Assembly: GCA_030446955.1 (NCBI GenBank)
Contig: JAUJMG010000048.1
Location: 1 to 14,713 of the forward strand
From: Thermomicrobiales bacterium
Lineage (GTDB): Bacteria > Chloroflexota > Chloroflexia > Thermomicrobiales > UBA6265
DNA: 14,713 nt
Direction: 5' to 3'
How positions within the stretch are numbered: the first letter of the stretch is position 1; each line of letters starts with the position of its first letter. The notes under the pieces were generated by a model. It did no database searches and was not told the origin of the DNA. It saw nothing but the letters and a program-made list of their open reading frames with translations. Below are positions 1-7,248 of this stretch, one piece after another. Made by a program: the position numbers and the translations under genes.

Positions 1-184
1 CGCTGGAGGCCAGCGAGGCGAACAGCAATCGCTGCTGGCTGAGCACCTCCACCAGCCCGAGGACCGCGAGCACCGTCAACGTCGGCAGCAGCGCGAGGAG
101 TAGCTCGCCCTTCACATCCAAACGGGCCCGGGCCGGACGGTCGGCTCCCTCGATCGGTTGCAGACTGTCGCGATCCCCGTCCAT
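1..184 (-). CDS. HPP family membrane protein, N-terminal fragment (cut by window edge)
   Basis: Only the first 61 residues lie in the window; the gene continues past the left edge. The start ATG is at 184-182 on the minus strand, with a GGAGGA Shine-Dalgarno sequence (plus-strand 188-193) three bases upstream. After a short charged N-terminus there is a hydrophobic first membrane helix (about residues 29-46), then the stretch LVEVLSQQRLLFASLASS. This stretch closely resembles the start of HPP-domain integral membrane proteins. HPP proteins are small multi-pass membrane proteins; some plant and cyanobacterial members have been linked to nitrite transport, but most are uncharacterised. The gene is divergent from the transporter gene to its right. 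The family call rests on a short segment recognised from memory, so it is likely but not certain. Confidence 0.65.
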   Translation of the reverse strand, partial: MDGDRDSLQPIEGADRPARARLDVKGELLLALLPTLTVLAVLGLVEVLSQQRLLFASLASS

Positions 185-372
185 GCGTCCTCCCCGCGGT
201 GACCCACCACAACGTACCAGCCACGACGCGCACTTCCCTCCCCCTCGATCTTTCCATACCCGACTCGATACCACTCGAGGGGACGACATCCGTGATGCCA
301 CGGAGGCGAGTGGGGCCGCGGTGGTGCGGAATTCCGGCATCCTGCTGATGCGGAGCGGCAACCTGAACGGAG

Positions 373-1809
373 ATGATGGATGTACGCAGCCACCGGTTCC
401 GCCGGCCGGGCATGAGCGGCAGGCATTCGCGATCGGACGAGACGATGGCAGGGCTACCGCGACGGAACAAGCTGCTGTTCACAGTGAGCAGCCTCGGTAG
501 CGAGGCACTGGGGCAGAGCCGAGGCCTCTGGTTGCTCTACGCCTATGCTCCACCCGCCGATAGCGGCCGGGAGGCGCTGTTGCCCCTTGGCGTGGTCGGC
601 GTAGTCCTGACGGCGGGCAAACTGATCGAGGCGTTTGACGACGCGCTGATCGGCTGGTGGAGCGACCGCACACGCTCCCGACTTGGCCGTCGCCTGCCGT
701 TTATTCTCGGTGCCACCCCGCTCTGGGCGCTTTTCGCGTTCCTGACCTTCGTCCCACCCGAAAATAGCAGCACGGCCACCACCGTGATCTACCTCTTTGT
801 CACCTACGAGCTCTTCAATCTCTTCGTGACTCTCAGCGGCGGACCGTACGAAGCGTTGCTGCCGGAACTCGCCGCCTCCAGCCGCGACCGGGTCACGCTT
901 GTGGCCCTGCGGGTCTACTTCGGGGTGGCGGGAGCCGCTATCGGGTTGGTCGGTAGCGGCCTCCTGGTGGACCGGTTCGGTTTCCGGGCCATGGCGCTCG
1001 TGATGGCCCTGCTTGCGTTCGGCTGCCGCTACCTGGGGATGGCCGGCATCTGGAAGCACGTGGACCGGCACCAACCACCGGCAGACCTGCCACTCCTGGA
1101 CGCACTGCGGGCCACCTTCTCAAATACCGCGTTTCTCCTCTTCCTGCCGACCTTCGTGCTGTTCCAGCTCGGGCTCCAGCTCTTGACAGGAGTCCTGCCG
1201 TATTACGTCACCTCTGTCCTCGGCAAGGAGAATGAGGGCGTCTGGTCGGCCATCCTGACGGCCGTGGTGATCGGGGCGATGGTGGTGGCGGTACCCGTCT
1301 TCGGCCGCCTGGCGCAGCGCACCTCCAAGCGGCAAGCCTTCAGTTGGGCCATGCTCGGCGCCGCGGCCGCCTTCCCCCTGCTGGCGTTTGCCGGCTTCGT
1401 GCCCGGCATCCCGGTGCTCCCTCAGGTGCTGTTGGTGATCATGCTGATCGGCTTCCCGCTGGCGGGGGTGTATCTCTTCCCGACCGCGCTGACCGCCGAC
1501 ATCGTCGACGACGATGCCAGCCGGACGGGGCATCGCCGCGAGGCGACGTTCTACGGTGCCCAAAACTTCGTCGAGAAGACGGCCGGGTCGCTTGCTCCGC
1601 TCGTGCTGACCTCGCTTCTCCTTCTCGGCAATACCGCCAACGATCCGCTGGGCGTCCGCATCGTCGGTCCCGTTGCGGGCGCTGTCGTGCTAATCGGCTA
1701 TCTCGTATTCCGACAATTCGACCTCCCGGACGAGGTGGTGCCGATCGCGCCGCTGGGAACCGCTGGGGGCGTCGTGCCCCCACCGCTGCCTTCCGAAACC
1801 TCGGTTTGA
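373..1809 (+). CDS. MFS_2 / GPH-type sugar-cation symporter
   Basis: This 478-residue polytopic membrane protein has about twelve hydrophobic segments and probably imports a glycoside, pentoside or similar solute with a cation. The diagnostic region is near residues 86-107: EAFDDALIGWWSDRTRSRLG followed by RR. It matches the MelB/GPH pattern of paired acidic residues in helix 2 (here D89, D90) and the DRT...G+R loop. A second, weaker half follows after the central loop near residue 230. The start is uncertain. ATG 373 and ATG 376 sit almost on top of a GGAG. ATG 445 (residue 25) has a loose GGACGAG upstream, and conserved sequence only begins just after it (LPRRNKLLF). The Arg-rich 24 extra residues may therefore not be translated. 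The substrate cannot be read from the sequence. The gene ends about 60 bases before the carboxyltransferase gene, with which it could be co-transcribed. Confidence 0.85.
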   Translation: MMDVRSHRFRRPGMSGRHSRSDETMAGLPRRNKLLFTVSSLGSEALGQSRGLWLLYAYAPPADSGREALLPLGVVGVVLTAGKLIEAFDDALIGWWSDRTRSRLGRRLPFILGATPLWALFAFLTFVPPENSSTATTVIYLFVTYELFNLFVTLSGGPYEALLPELAASSRDRVTLVALRVYFGVAGAAIGLVGSGLLVDRFGFRAMALVMALLAFGCRYLGMAGIWKHVDRHQPPADLPLLDALRATFSNTAFLLFLPTFVLFQLGLQLLTGVLPYYVTSVLGKENEGVWSAILTAVVIGAMVVAVPVFGRLAQRTSKRQAFSWAMLGAAAAFPLLAFAGFVPGIPVLPQVLLVIMLIGFPLAGVYLFPTALTADIVDDDASRTGHRREATFYGAQNFVEKTAGSLAPLVLTSLLLLGNTANDPLGVRIVGPVAGAVVLIGYLVFRQFDLPDEVVPIAPLGTAGGVVPPPLPSETSV

Positions 1810-1835
1810 CGACCCGGGGCTGACTGCCTACGATG

Positions 1836-1849
1836 GCCGTTGCAACGGC
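1836..1849. promoter_or_regulatory. Perfect 14-bp palindrome upstream of the carboxyltransferase gene
   Basis: GCCGTTGCAACGGC is a perfect inverted repeat lying between the transporter stop and the carboxyltransferase start. It is flanked by CTGCCT near 1824 and AGGCAG near 1860, so the transcript could fold into a larger stem. It could be an operator for a dimeric regulator or an RNA hairpin controlling the downstream gene. There is no T-run after it, so it is not a convincing terminator. No regulator gene is nearby. Confidence 0.3.
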
Positions 1850-1872
1850 ATTGCAGGCAAGGCAGGGCGTCC

Positions 1873-3816
1873 ATGGGGACGCGGGCTGGGCTATCCATGA
1901 CGGATCCGAACCTGACCAATCCATTGGGCATGGACCCTGATCTCCCACTTGATTGCCCGGCATGCGGCATGGACCTGACAAAGACAGATCTCTGGGTAAC
2001 GCATCGGGTCTGCGACGCCTGCGGCCGCCACTTTTCCTTGCTGGCCCGGGAGCGCCTAGCGCTTCTCGTTGATCCGGGCAGCTTTGCCGAAACCAATGCC
2101 GCCCTGATCTCGGTTGATCCTCTCGTCTTCCACAGCCACGACTCCAGCCATGACCTGCTGCCGGCCCCCGACCGCCTGGCGGAGGCCCAGGAGCGGGCCG
2201 GTCTCGCCGGCGTGGCGGAAGGGGCCATCACAGGCGTCGGGTCCATCAGTGGGCAAGCGGCCATGCTGATCGTGCTTGACTTCGCAGCACTCGGGGGCAA
2301 CATCGGGGTGATCGCCGGGGAGAAGATTGTCCTGGCGATGGAGCAGGCGGCCAGCCGGCGCCTTCCCCTGGTCGCGATTTGCGCCGGTGGGCGCGGTCCG
2401 GTCCGGGCACCGGAGGGAATGCTCTCTCTGGTCCAACTCGCAAAGACGGCTTCAGCAGCGACCCGCCTTCGTCGCGCCGGGGTGCCCTTTGTCGCCGTGC
2501 TCACCCACCCGACGACTGGCGGCGTCTACGCTGGTCTCGCCAACCAGGCTGACGTGATTCTGGCGGAGCCGGGTGCCCAGGTCGGCTTTGACGCCTCCCA
2601 GGAGCCGGTCCGGGCGATGAGAGGAGGCGGGACGCACGCGGCGGAGGCGCTGGTCGCGCACGGGATGATCGACGGTGTGGTTGCCCGTGCCGAGCTTCGC
2701 GCAACCCTCGCTGCGTTGCTGGATCTAGTGGTAAACCGGGGAGCGCTGCGGGAGCGAGGCGAGATCCCGTCGCGCGTGGCGAGCGGCACCCTTCCGGCGT
2801 GGGAGGCGGCGGCACTCGCGCGCCACCCCCAGCGACCGAGGGCGCTGGACTACGTTCGACGCCTAATGCCAACCTTCGTTGAGCTGCGAGGTGACCGGGT
2901 GGCCGCGGACGACCCTGGGTTGGTCGGCGGGCTTGGTCGCCTCAACGGGGTCACGGTTGCCCTGGTGGCCCAGGATCGAGCGCGTACGGGTCCGGCCGGG
3001 TACCGCAAGGCGATCCGTATGGCGAGGCTCGCCAGTCAACTGGAGTTCCCATTGGTCACGCTGGTTGACACCCCCGGTGCGGCCGTGGACCCTGCCGCGG
3101 AGGCAGGCGGAATCGGCGTCGCGATCGGACAGACGCTCGCGGCCCTCAGCAGGGCGCCAGTCCCCGTTGTCTGCGCCGTCATCGGCGAAGGAGGTGGCGC
3201 AGGCGCACTCGCGCTCGCCGTCGGGGACCGGATGCTGATGCAGCAGCACGCCGTCTTTACCATCACGGGAGCCGAAGGAGGCGCGAGTTCCCGCCCCCTG
3301 GCGAGTTCTACCGAAGCTGGTGAGGCACCCGGCAGCGATCGCTCTGGGGTCCACACCCTCACCGCCCGCGACTGCCAGCGGCTCGGTGTGGTCGACATGA
3401 TCGTTCCGGAGCCCGAGCCTGCGGCTCACGCTGATCCGGACGCCGCGGCCCGTCTTCTGGGCGATGCGCTTAGACAGGCCCTCAGGCAATTGAGCGGGAT
3501 CGGGCCCCGGCGCCTCGTCGAGGATCGTGCTCGCAAGGTGCGCCACCTGGGCCAGACGACCCCCGAAGGCAAGGCGGCGACCCGCCGCGAGGTGCGGGAC
3601 CTGCAGGAGCTGCAGCGGAATCTGGCCCGGTCGCTCGGCGATCTGCGAGAGCGGTGGGAAGGACTGCACTGGTCCGTGCCGCGACGGCCGCGGACAATCC
3701 CGCGGCCGGACCTGGCGGAGTTTGCCGGCCGCCTGACCGCTCGCCGGGGCGGCAGCATCATCCTCCACGACGTGGACCGGACCCAGGCACCAGACGAGGA
3801 GAATCGCGAGGCATGA
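1873..3816 (+). CDS. accDA: Fused acetyl-CoA carboxylase carboxyltransferase, beta-alpha (AccD-AccA), divergent
   Basis: This 647-residue cytoplasmic protein should transfer a carboxyl group from carboxybiotin to acetyl-CoA or another acyl-CoA. An AccD half comes first, with a four-cysteine zinc ribbon (C28, C31, C47, C50) and AccD-like APEGMLSLVQLAKT and HPTTGG...AEPGAQVGF. An AccA half follows from about residue 325, with FVELRGDR, GYRKAIRMARLA, LVDTPGA and VIGEGGGAGALALAVGDR. Several normally strict positions differ: the usual EGGSGGALA reads EGGGAGALA, and SPEGCASILW reads GAEGGASSRP. About 100 charged residues beyond the usual AccA end (547-647) look partly helical. I prefer ATG 1873, which has AAGGCAGGG upstream; TTG 1840 and ATG 1897 are alternatives. 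No biotin carboxylase or biotin carrier gene is in the window. The stop overlaps the next start (ATGA). It could be the cell's ACC component or a paralogue for another acyl-CoA. Confidence 0.85.
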   Translation: MGTRAGLSMTDPNLTNPLGMDPDLPLDCPACGMDLTKTDLWVTHRVCDACGRHFSLLARERLALLVDPGSFAETNAALISVDPLVFHSHDSSHDLLPAPDRLAEAQERAGLAGVAEGAITGVGSISGQAAMLIVLDFAALGGNIGVIAGEKIVLAMEQAASRRLPLVAICAGGRGPVRAPEGMLSLVQLAKTASAATRLRRAGVPFVAVLTHPTTGGVYAGLANQADVILAEPGAQVGFDASQEPVRAMRGGGTHAAEALVAHGMIDGVVARAELRATLAALLDLVVNRGALRERGEIPSRVASGTLPAWEAAALARHPQRPRALDYVRRLMPTFVELRGDRVAADDPGLVGGLGRLNGVTVALVAQDRARTGPAGYRKAIRMARLASQLEFPLVTLVDTPGAAVDPAAEAGGIGVAIGQTLAALSRAPVPVVCAVIGEGGGAGALALAVGDRMLMQQHAVFTITGAEGGASSRPLASSTEAGEAPGSDRSGVHTLTARDCQRLGVVDMIVPEPEPAAHADPDAAARLLGDALRQALRQLSGIGPRRLVEDRARKVRHLGQTTPEGKAATRREVRDLQELQRNLARSLGDLRERWEGLHWSVPRRPRTIPRPDLAEFAGRLTARRGGSIILHDVDRTQAPDEENREA

Positions 3817-5696
3817 ACGGATCGAGTGGCGCGGCAGAACGTAGCGGTGACACGACCGTAGCCGCTTCCCCCATCTCCCCATACCGGGTGGCCGCGATTC
3901 AGACGGACCCGACCCTCTTCGCAAAGGAAGAGAACATCGCCACTTTGCTCCAGTTGACGGAGCAAGCCGCCCGGTCCGGCGCGAAGTTGATTGTCCAGAC
4001 GGAGATGGCGACAACATCCTACTGCTGGGGCAGCCGGGCGGAGATCGCGCCGTATGTCGAACCGGTCCCAGGGCCGACGACGGAGCGGTTCGGGGAGCTG
4101 GCGGCACGGTATGACTGCTACATCGTGGTCGGGCTGGCGGAGGTGGCGCCCGAAACCGGCGTCTTCTACAACACGGCCGCCCTCGTCGGGCCGGACGGTG
4201 TCGTGGGGATTTACCGCAAGACCCACAGCTACATCTCTGAGCCGAAGTGGGCCAAAGATGGCGACCTCGGTCTGCCGGTGTTCGACACCCCTCTTGGGCG
4301 AATCGCAATCACGATCTGCATGGACGCGGTCTACCCCGAGACCACGCGCATCCCAGCGCTGCGCGGCGCCGACGTGGTCTGCTTCCCCACCAACTGGCTT
4401 TCCGAGAAGAGTCCTTCCCCCTCCTGGATGGCCCGCGCCTTCGAGAGCGGGGTCTACCTGATCGCCGCAAACCGCTACGGCCTGGAGCGGGGAGTCCAGT
4501 TCTCCGGCGGCTCCTGCGTGATCGATCCCGACGGCGTGGTCCAGGACTCCCTCGATGTTGGAGACGGCATCGTCTACGGCAAGGTGGATCTGCGCCGCGC
4601 CCGCGACAAACGGCTGGGGCCCGGACGGTCGGAGGACAAGCTTGCCGACCGGCGGCCGGACGCCTATGGCAACCTGACGCTCCACACCTATCTCTGGAAT
4701 GGACACGCCTTTCACGGGCTCTACGACCTGCGACCGTTGCCGGAAGGTCGGCGGAGCCGGGCATCGGTTGTCCAAATGGCTCCTGCCCCCGGCGATGTGA
4801 CGGGTAACCTGGAACGAATCACGGCGCTTGCCACGGGGCCGGAGACGACGGAGAGCGATCTGCTCGTCTTTCCAGAGCTAGCCGTTTGCGGACCGATCAG
4901 CGATGCGACGGCGGCCGAGCACCTGGCGGAACCGGTGCCGGGTCCGGCCACGGAGCGGCTGCGAGAGATTGCCGCACGGCGCGGCGCGCTGGTGATCGCG
5001 GGGCTGGTAGAGCGGGGCGAAGACGGCCTCTATAACAGTGCCGTCCTTGTCTCACCGGAGGGCGTCGTTGGGGTCTATCGGAAGCTCCACCTCACCGCGG
5101 ATGACAAGGCCTGGGCGACGTCCGGGGACGTCGGGCTACCCACATTCGACACGCCCGTCGGTCGGATCGGCCTCCTGATCGGCTACGACGCAGTCTTTCC
5201 GGAGGCGGCGCGATCGCTTGCGATCGACGGGGCGGATCTCATTGCCTGCCCCTCCCTGGTGACCGGACCGGCCGTGACTCCCTGGGGCGCGACGGCGATC
5301 CCGCACCTTCCGCACGTGCCGGTCGGACCGACGGCGGACCACTTCCACCTCTGGCGGGAGCGGGCGCGGGAGAACAACACCTACGTCGCATTCGCCAACG
5401 GCGCTGGGAACGGCACCGAGGGAGCGATGGGCTGGAGCGGCATCTTCGGACCCGGCACAGAAGATCAGCCGCGCTTTGACGCCCTAATCCACGGCGCGGA
5501 AGCGGGCACGATCAGCCTCCCTATCGACACGACCAACCTGGATACCCCGTACGCCACGAACCCGGTCCGCGCCAAGGATCTCGTCGGGATGCGCGTGCCC
5601 ATCTGGTACGACCCGCTCCAGATGCCGAATCCGACCGGGGTTGCGACCACGACCGCGCAGCCGCCGCGCCGTGAACCGGCGCTGGTGGAGCTTTGA
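3813..5696 (+). CDS. Tandem two-domain carbon-nitrogen hydrolase (nitrilase superfamily); second domain lacks catalytic Cys
   Basis: This 627-residue cytoplasmic protein carries two consecutive CN_hydrolase domains. Domain 1 (about residues 24-265) has the full triad: E64 in VQTEM, K136 in YRKTH and C169 in ITICMDAVYPE, plus the second Glu at E143. Domain 2 (about residues 315-572) has E355 in FPEL and K424 in YRKLH. Its nucleophile position reads GLLIGYDAVFPE with Gly457 instead of Cys (codon GGC at 5181-5183), and the second Glu is D431. Domain 1 is therefore expected to hydrolyse an amide, carbamoyl or nitrile bond, while domain 2 looks like a structural or regulatory pseudo-domain. Typical single-domain members are about 260-320 residues. 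ATG 3813 overlaps the previous stop as ATGA and has GAGGAGA at 3796-3802, so translation is probably coupled to the carboxyltransferase. The same open frame extends upstream to 3654, but that part has no domain sequence. The substrate is unknown. Confidence 0.85.
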   Translation: MNGSSGAAERSGDTTVAASPISPYRVAAIQTDPTLFAKEENIATLLQLTEQAARSGAKLIVQTEMATTSYCWGSRAEIAPYVEPVPGPTTERFGELAARYDCYIVVGLAEVAPETGVFYNTAALVGPDGVVGIYRKTHSYISEPKWAKDGDLGLPVFDTPLGRIAITICMDAVYPETTRIPALRGADVVCFPTNWLSEKSPSPSWMARAFESGVYLIAANRYGLERGVQFSGGSCVIDPDGVVQDSLDVGDGIVYGKVDLRRARDKRLGPGRSEDKLADRRPDAYGNLTLHTYLWNGHAFHGLYDLRPLPEGRRSRASVVQMAPAPGDVTGNLERITALATGPETTESDLLVFPELAVCGPISDATAAEHLAEPVPGPATERLREIAARRGALVIAGLVERGEDGLYNSAVLVSPEGVVGVYRKLHLTADDKAWATSGDVGLPTFDTPVGRIGLLIGYDAVFPEAARSLAIDGADLIACPSLVTGPAVTPWGATAIPHLPHVPVGPTADHFHLWRERARENNTYVAFANGAGNGTEGAMGWSGIFGPGTEDQPRFDALIHGAEAGTISLPIDTTNLDTPYATNPVRAKDLVGMRVPIWYDPLQMPNPTGVATTTAQPPRREPALVEL

Positions 5697-5720
5697 TCGA
5701 AATCCGTTCGCAGGCGCGCG

Positions 5721-5729
5721 TGCTAGAGT
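5721..5729 (+). promoter_or_regulatory. Possible extended -10 promoter for the homoserine dehydrogenase transcript
   Basis: TGCTAGAGT fits an extended -10 element (TGn then TAGAGT, four of six matches to TATAAT). No good -35 hexamer lies 16-18 bases upstream. It sits 25 bases after the hydrolase stop and would start a transcript near 5736, giving an untranslated leader of about 185 bases. Confidence 0.35.
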
Positions 5730-5751
5730 GAGACCAGGAAACGCGAGATGT

Positions 5752-5897
5752 GATGCCCGCCGGTCGGCGGGCATCGGCGCGAAGAGGTGGGCAGCGCCGG
5801 CTGCCCATCACGGGTCGGTGCGCTGGGCAGGCCCCAACAGTCGGCAAACGAACCATGCTACAGAACCCGGTATGCCGTGGCGGTCGTGGGTGACCCG
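5752..5897 (+). promoter_or_regulatory. Hairpin-rich leader upstream of homoserine dehydrogenase (unassigned, possible cis-regulatory RNA)
   Basis: The gap between the hydrolase stop and the GTG start has several strong pairing elements. There is a perfect 10-bp stem, 5752-5761 with 5766-5775, with a GGTC loop. A second 10-bp stem (one G-U pair), 5786-5795 with 5800-5809, has a GCCG loop. CGGCA (5842-5846) can pair with TGCCG (5873-5877), with an inner ACC/GGT. CGGGTC (5811-5816) can pair over distance with GACCCG (5892-5897), just before the ribosome site at 5905-5911. None of the hairpins is followed by a T-run, so any control would more likely act on translation. I compared it from memory with SAM-I, SAM-IV, T-box, cobalamin and c-di-GMP signatures and found no match. 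Confidence 0.35.
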
Positions 5898-5921
5898 CAG
5901 AGCCAAGAGGACACTATTCCC

Positions 5922-7070
5922 GTGAGACGTATCACCGTAGTTCAAGTCGGGATTGGCACCATCGGCGGTGCGGTCGTCGAGCAGGTGCTGGCTAACCGCG
6001 AGCGATGGCGGGGGCTTGGGCTAACGATCGAGATCGGCGCCCTGGTCGGACGGGGCGGGGCGCTGGTCGGCCCAGAAGGTGGGACGCTGCCGGATGACAT
6101 CCTGCGGGCGGCAGTGGAGGGACGCCGAAACGGCGTCCCGCTCGGCGATTTGGCGGGCGAGGACGCGGAGATCGTGCCGGCGGAGGGGGCGTTGGAGCGG
6201 ATCGCGGTGGCCGGCCCCACCGTTCTGGTTGACGCGGGGGCCGGTGAGCAGACGGCGACGCTGGATCTACGGGCGCTGGAGGTGGGCGCCGGCGTGGTGC
6301 TCTCCAACAAGGCCCCCCTGGCGATGCCTACGGAGGAGCCCACCACGGCGGCGCTCTGGGGGGCGGCCGGGCCGGCGGGCTGGCTCCGTTACGAGGCGGC
6401 CTGCGGCGCCGGCCTGCCGGTGATGTCGACGCTGCGCGGGCTCTTGGACACGGGAGACGAGGTGCTGGAGATCCAGGGAGCGCTCTCCGGCACCCTCGGC
6501 GCGATCTTCTCCGACGTGACTGCGGGGCAGCCGTTCTCGGCGGCGGTCCGCGCCGCCAAAGAGCGCGGCTACACCGAGCCGGATCCCCGCGACGACCTGA
6601 GCGGGCTGGACGTGGCCCGCAAGGCGCTGATCCTGGCTCGCACCATCGGGCGGCGGGCGGACCTGACCGAGATCGAGGTCGAGAGTTTGGTGCCCGAGCA
6701 TCTCCGGGATGTGCCGGTGGAGGCGTTCTTGGAGCGGGTCGGCGACCTGGACGCGGCGATGGCCGAGCGAGCGGCGGCCGCGAAGGCGGAGGGCGGCTCC
6801 CTCAAGTACGTGGCGACGGTGATGCCAGAGGGTCCGTTGACGGTCGGCGTGCGGGCGATTCCCGCCACGGGAGTGCTCGGCGCGCTCCAGGGGCCGGAGA
6901 ATGTCGTCTCGATTCGCACCCGCCGCTACGACGCCTATCCCCTCACTGTCTCCGGCCCGGGAGCTGGGGCTGCCGTCACTGCGGCTGGCATGCTGGCGGA
7001 CGTGCTAGCCCTGGCGAACGGACCGCTGGCCGCCCAGGCGGCGGCCCCTGTCGAGGAAGACGGGCTGTAG
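5922..7070 (+). CDS. Homoserine dehydrogenase, stand-alone, no ACT domain
   Basis: This 382-residue cytoplasmic enzyme should reduce aspartate semialdehyde to homoserine with NAD(P)H, the branch step towards threonine and methionine. The N-terminal Rossmann motif is VVQVGIGTIGG (G10, G12, G15). K130 lies in SNKAPLA. The catalytic core reads GYTEPDPRDDLSGLDVARK, where E219, D230 and K234 keep the spacing of the known Glu, Asp and Lys of the family. The C-terminus (LTVSGPGAGAAVTAAGMLADVL) resembles the homoserine dehydrogenase half of ThrA/MetL fusions. There is no aspartokinase and no C-terminal ACT domain, so threonine feedback through ACT is not expected. I chose GTG 5922, which has AAGAGGA at 5905-5911 ten bases upstream. 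The open frame runs back to 5787, but that part falls in the structured leader and has no domain sequence. A weak 6-bp hairpin (7104-7129) follows the stop. A related dehydrogenase of unknown substrate is the alternative. Confidence 0.85.
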   Translation: MRRITVVQVGIGTIGGAVVEQVLANRERWRGLGLTIEIGALVGRGGALVGPEGGTLPDDILRAAVEGRRNGVPLGDLAGEDAEIVPAEGALERIAVAGPTVLVDAGAGEQTATLDLRALEVGAGVVLSNKAPLAMPTEEPTTAALWGAAGPAGWLRYEAACGAGLPVMSTLRGLLDTGDEVLEIQGALSGTLGAIFSDVTAGQPFSAAVRAAKERGYTEPDPRDDLSGLDVARKALILARTIGRRADLTEIEVESLVPEHLRDVPVEAFLERVGDLDAAMAERAAAAKAEGGSLKYVATVMPEGPLTVGVRAIPATGVLGALQGPENVVSIRTRRYDAYPLTVSGPGAGAAVTAAGMLADVLALANGPLAAQAAAPVEEDGL

Positions 7071-7248
7071 GCGACCGCGTGATCCGCGAGCCCACCGAAC
7101 CCCGGCGCGAAACACCCAGGAGCCGCGCCACGCTTCCAGGCCGCAACCGGTTCGCACTGGCGTTCGTGCCCGTGGACATCGTGCGATGATGGGCGCTGAT
7201 TGACGGGCCAGCAGCCCTTCACGCCGGCGATCGAGGCTGTGAGGAACG

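Noticed and set aside
2863..4775. Long minus-strand open frames opposite the carboxyltransferase and nitrilase genes (2863-4308 and 3426-4775)
   Set aside because: They are Arg/Pro/Ser-rich, have no domain-like sequence and lie fully antisense to two well-supported genes. Such frames are common by chance in GC-rich DNA.
5752..5897. Known T-box or SAM riboswitch
   Set aside because: I looked for the T-box GGGTGGnACCGCG element and the SAM-I/SAM-IV core sequences. Only an isolated AGAGGTGG and GGCAAAC resemble parts of known classes, without the rest of either core.
5787..5921. Possible N-terminal extension of homoserine dehydrogenase upstream of GTG 5922
   Set aside because: The extra 45 residues have no family similarity, and their coding stretch overlaps the hairpins of the leader. 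The Rossmann fold starts directly after GTG 5922, which has its own ribosome site.
7200..7228. TTGACG at 7200-7205 as a promoter for the SMP-30 gene
   Set aside because: No reasonable -10 sequence lies 16-18 bases downstream (the region reads GCCGGC).
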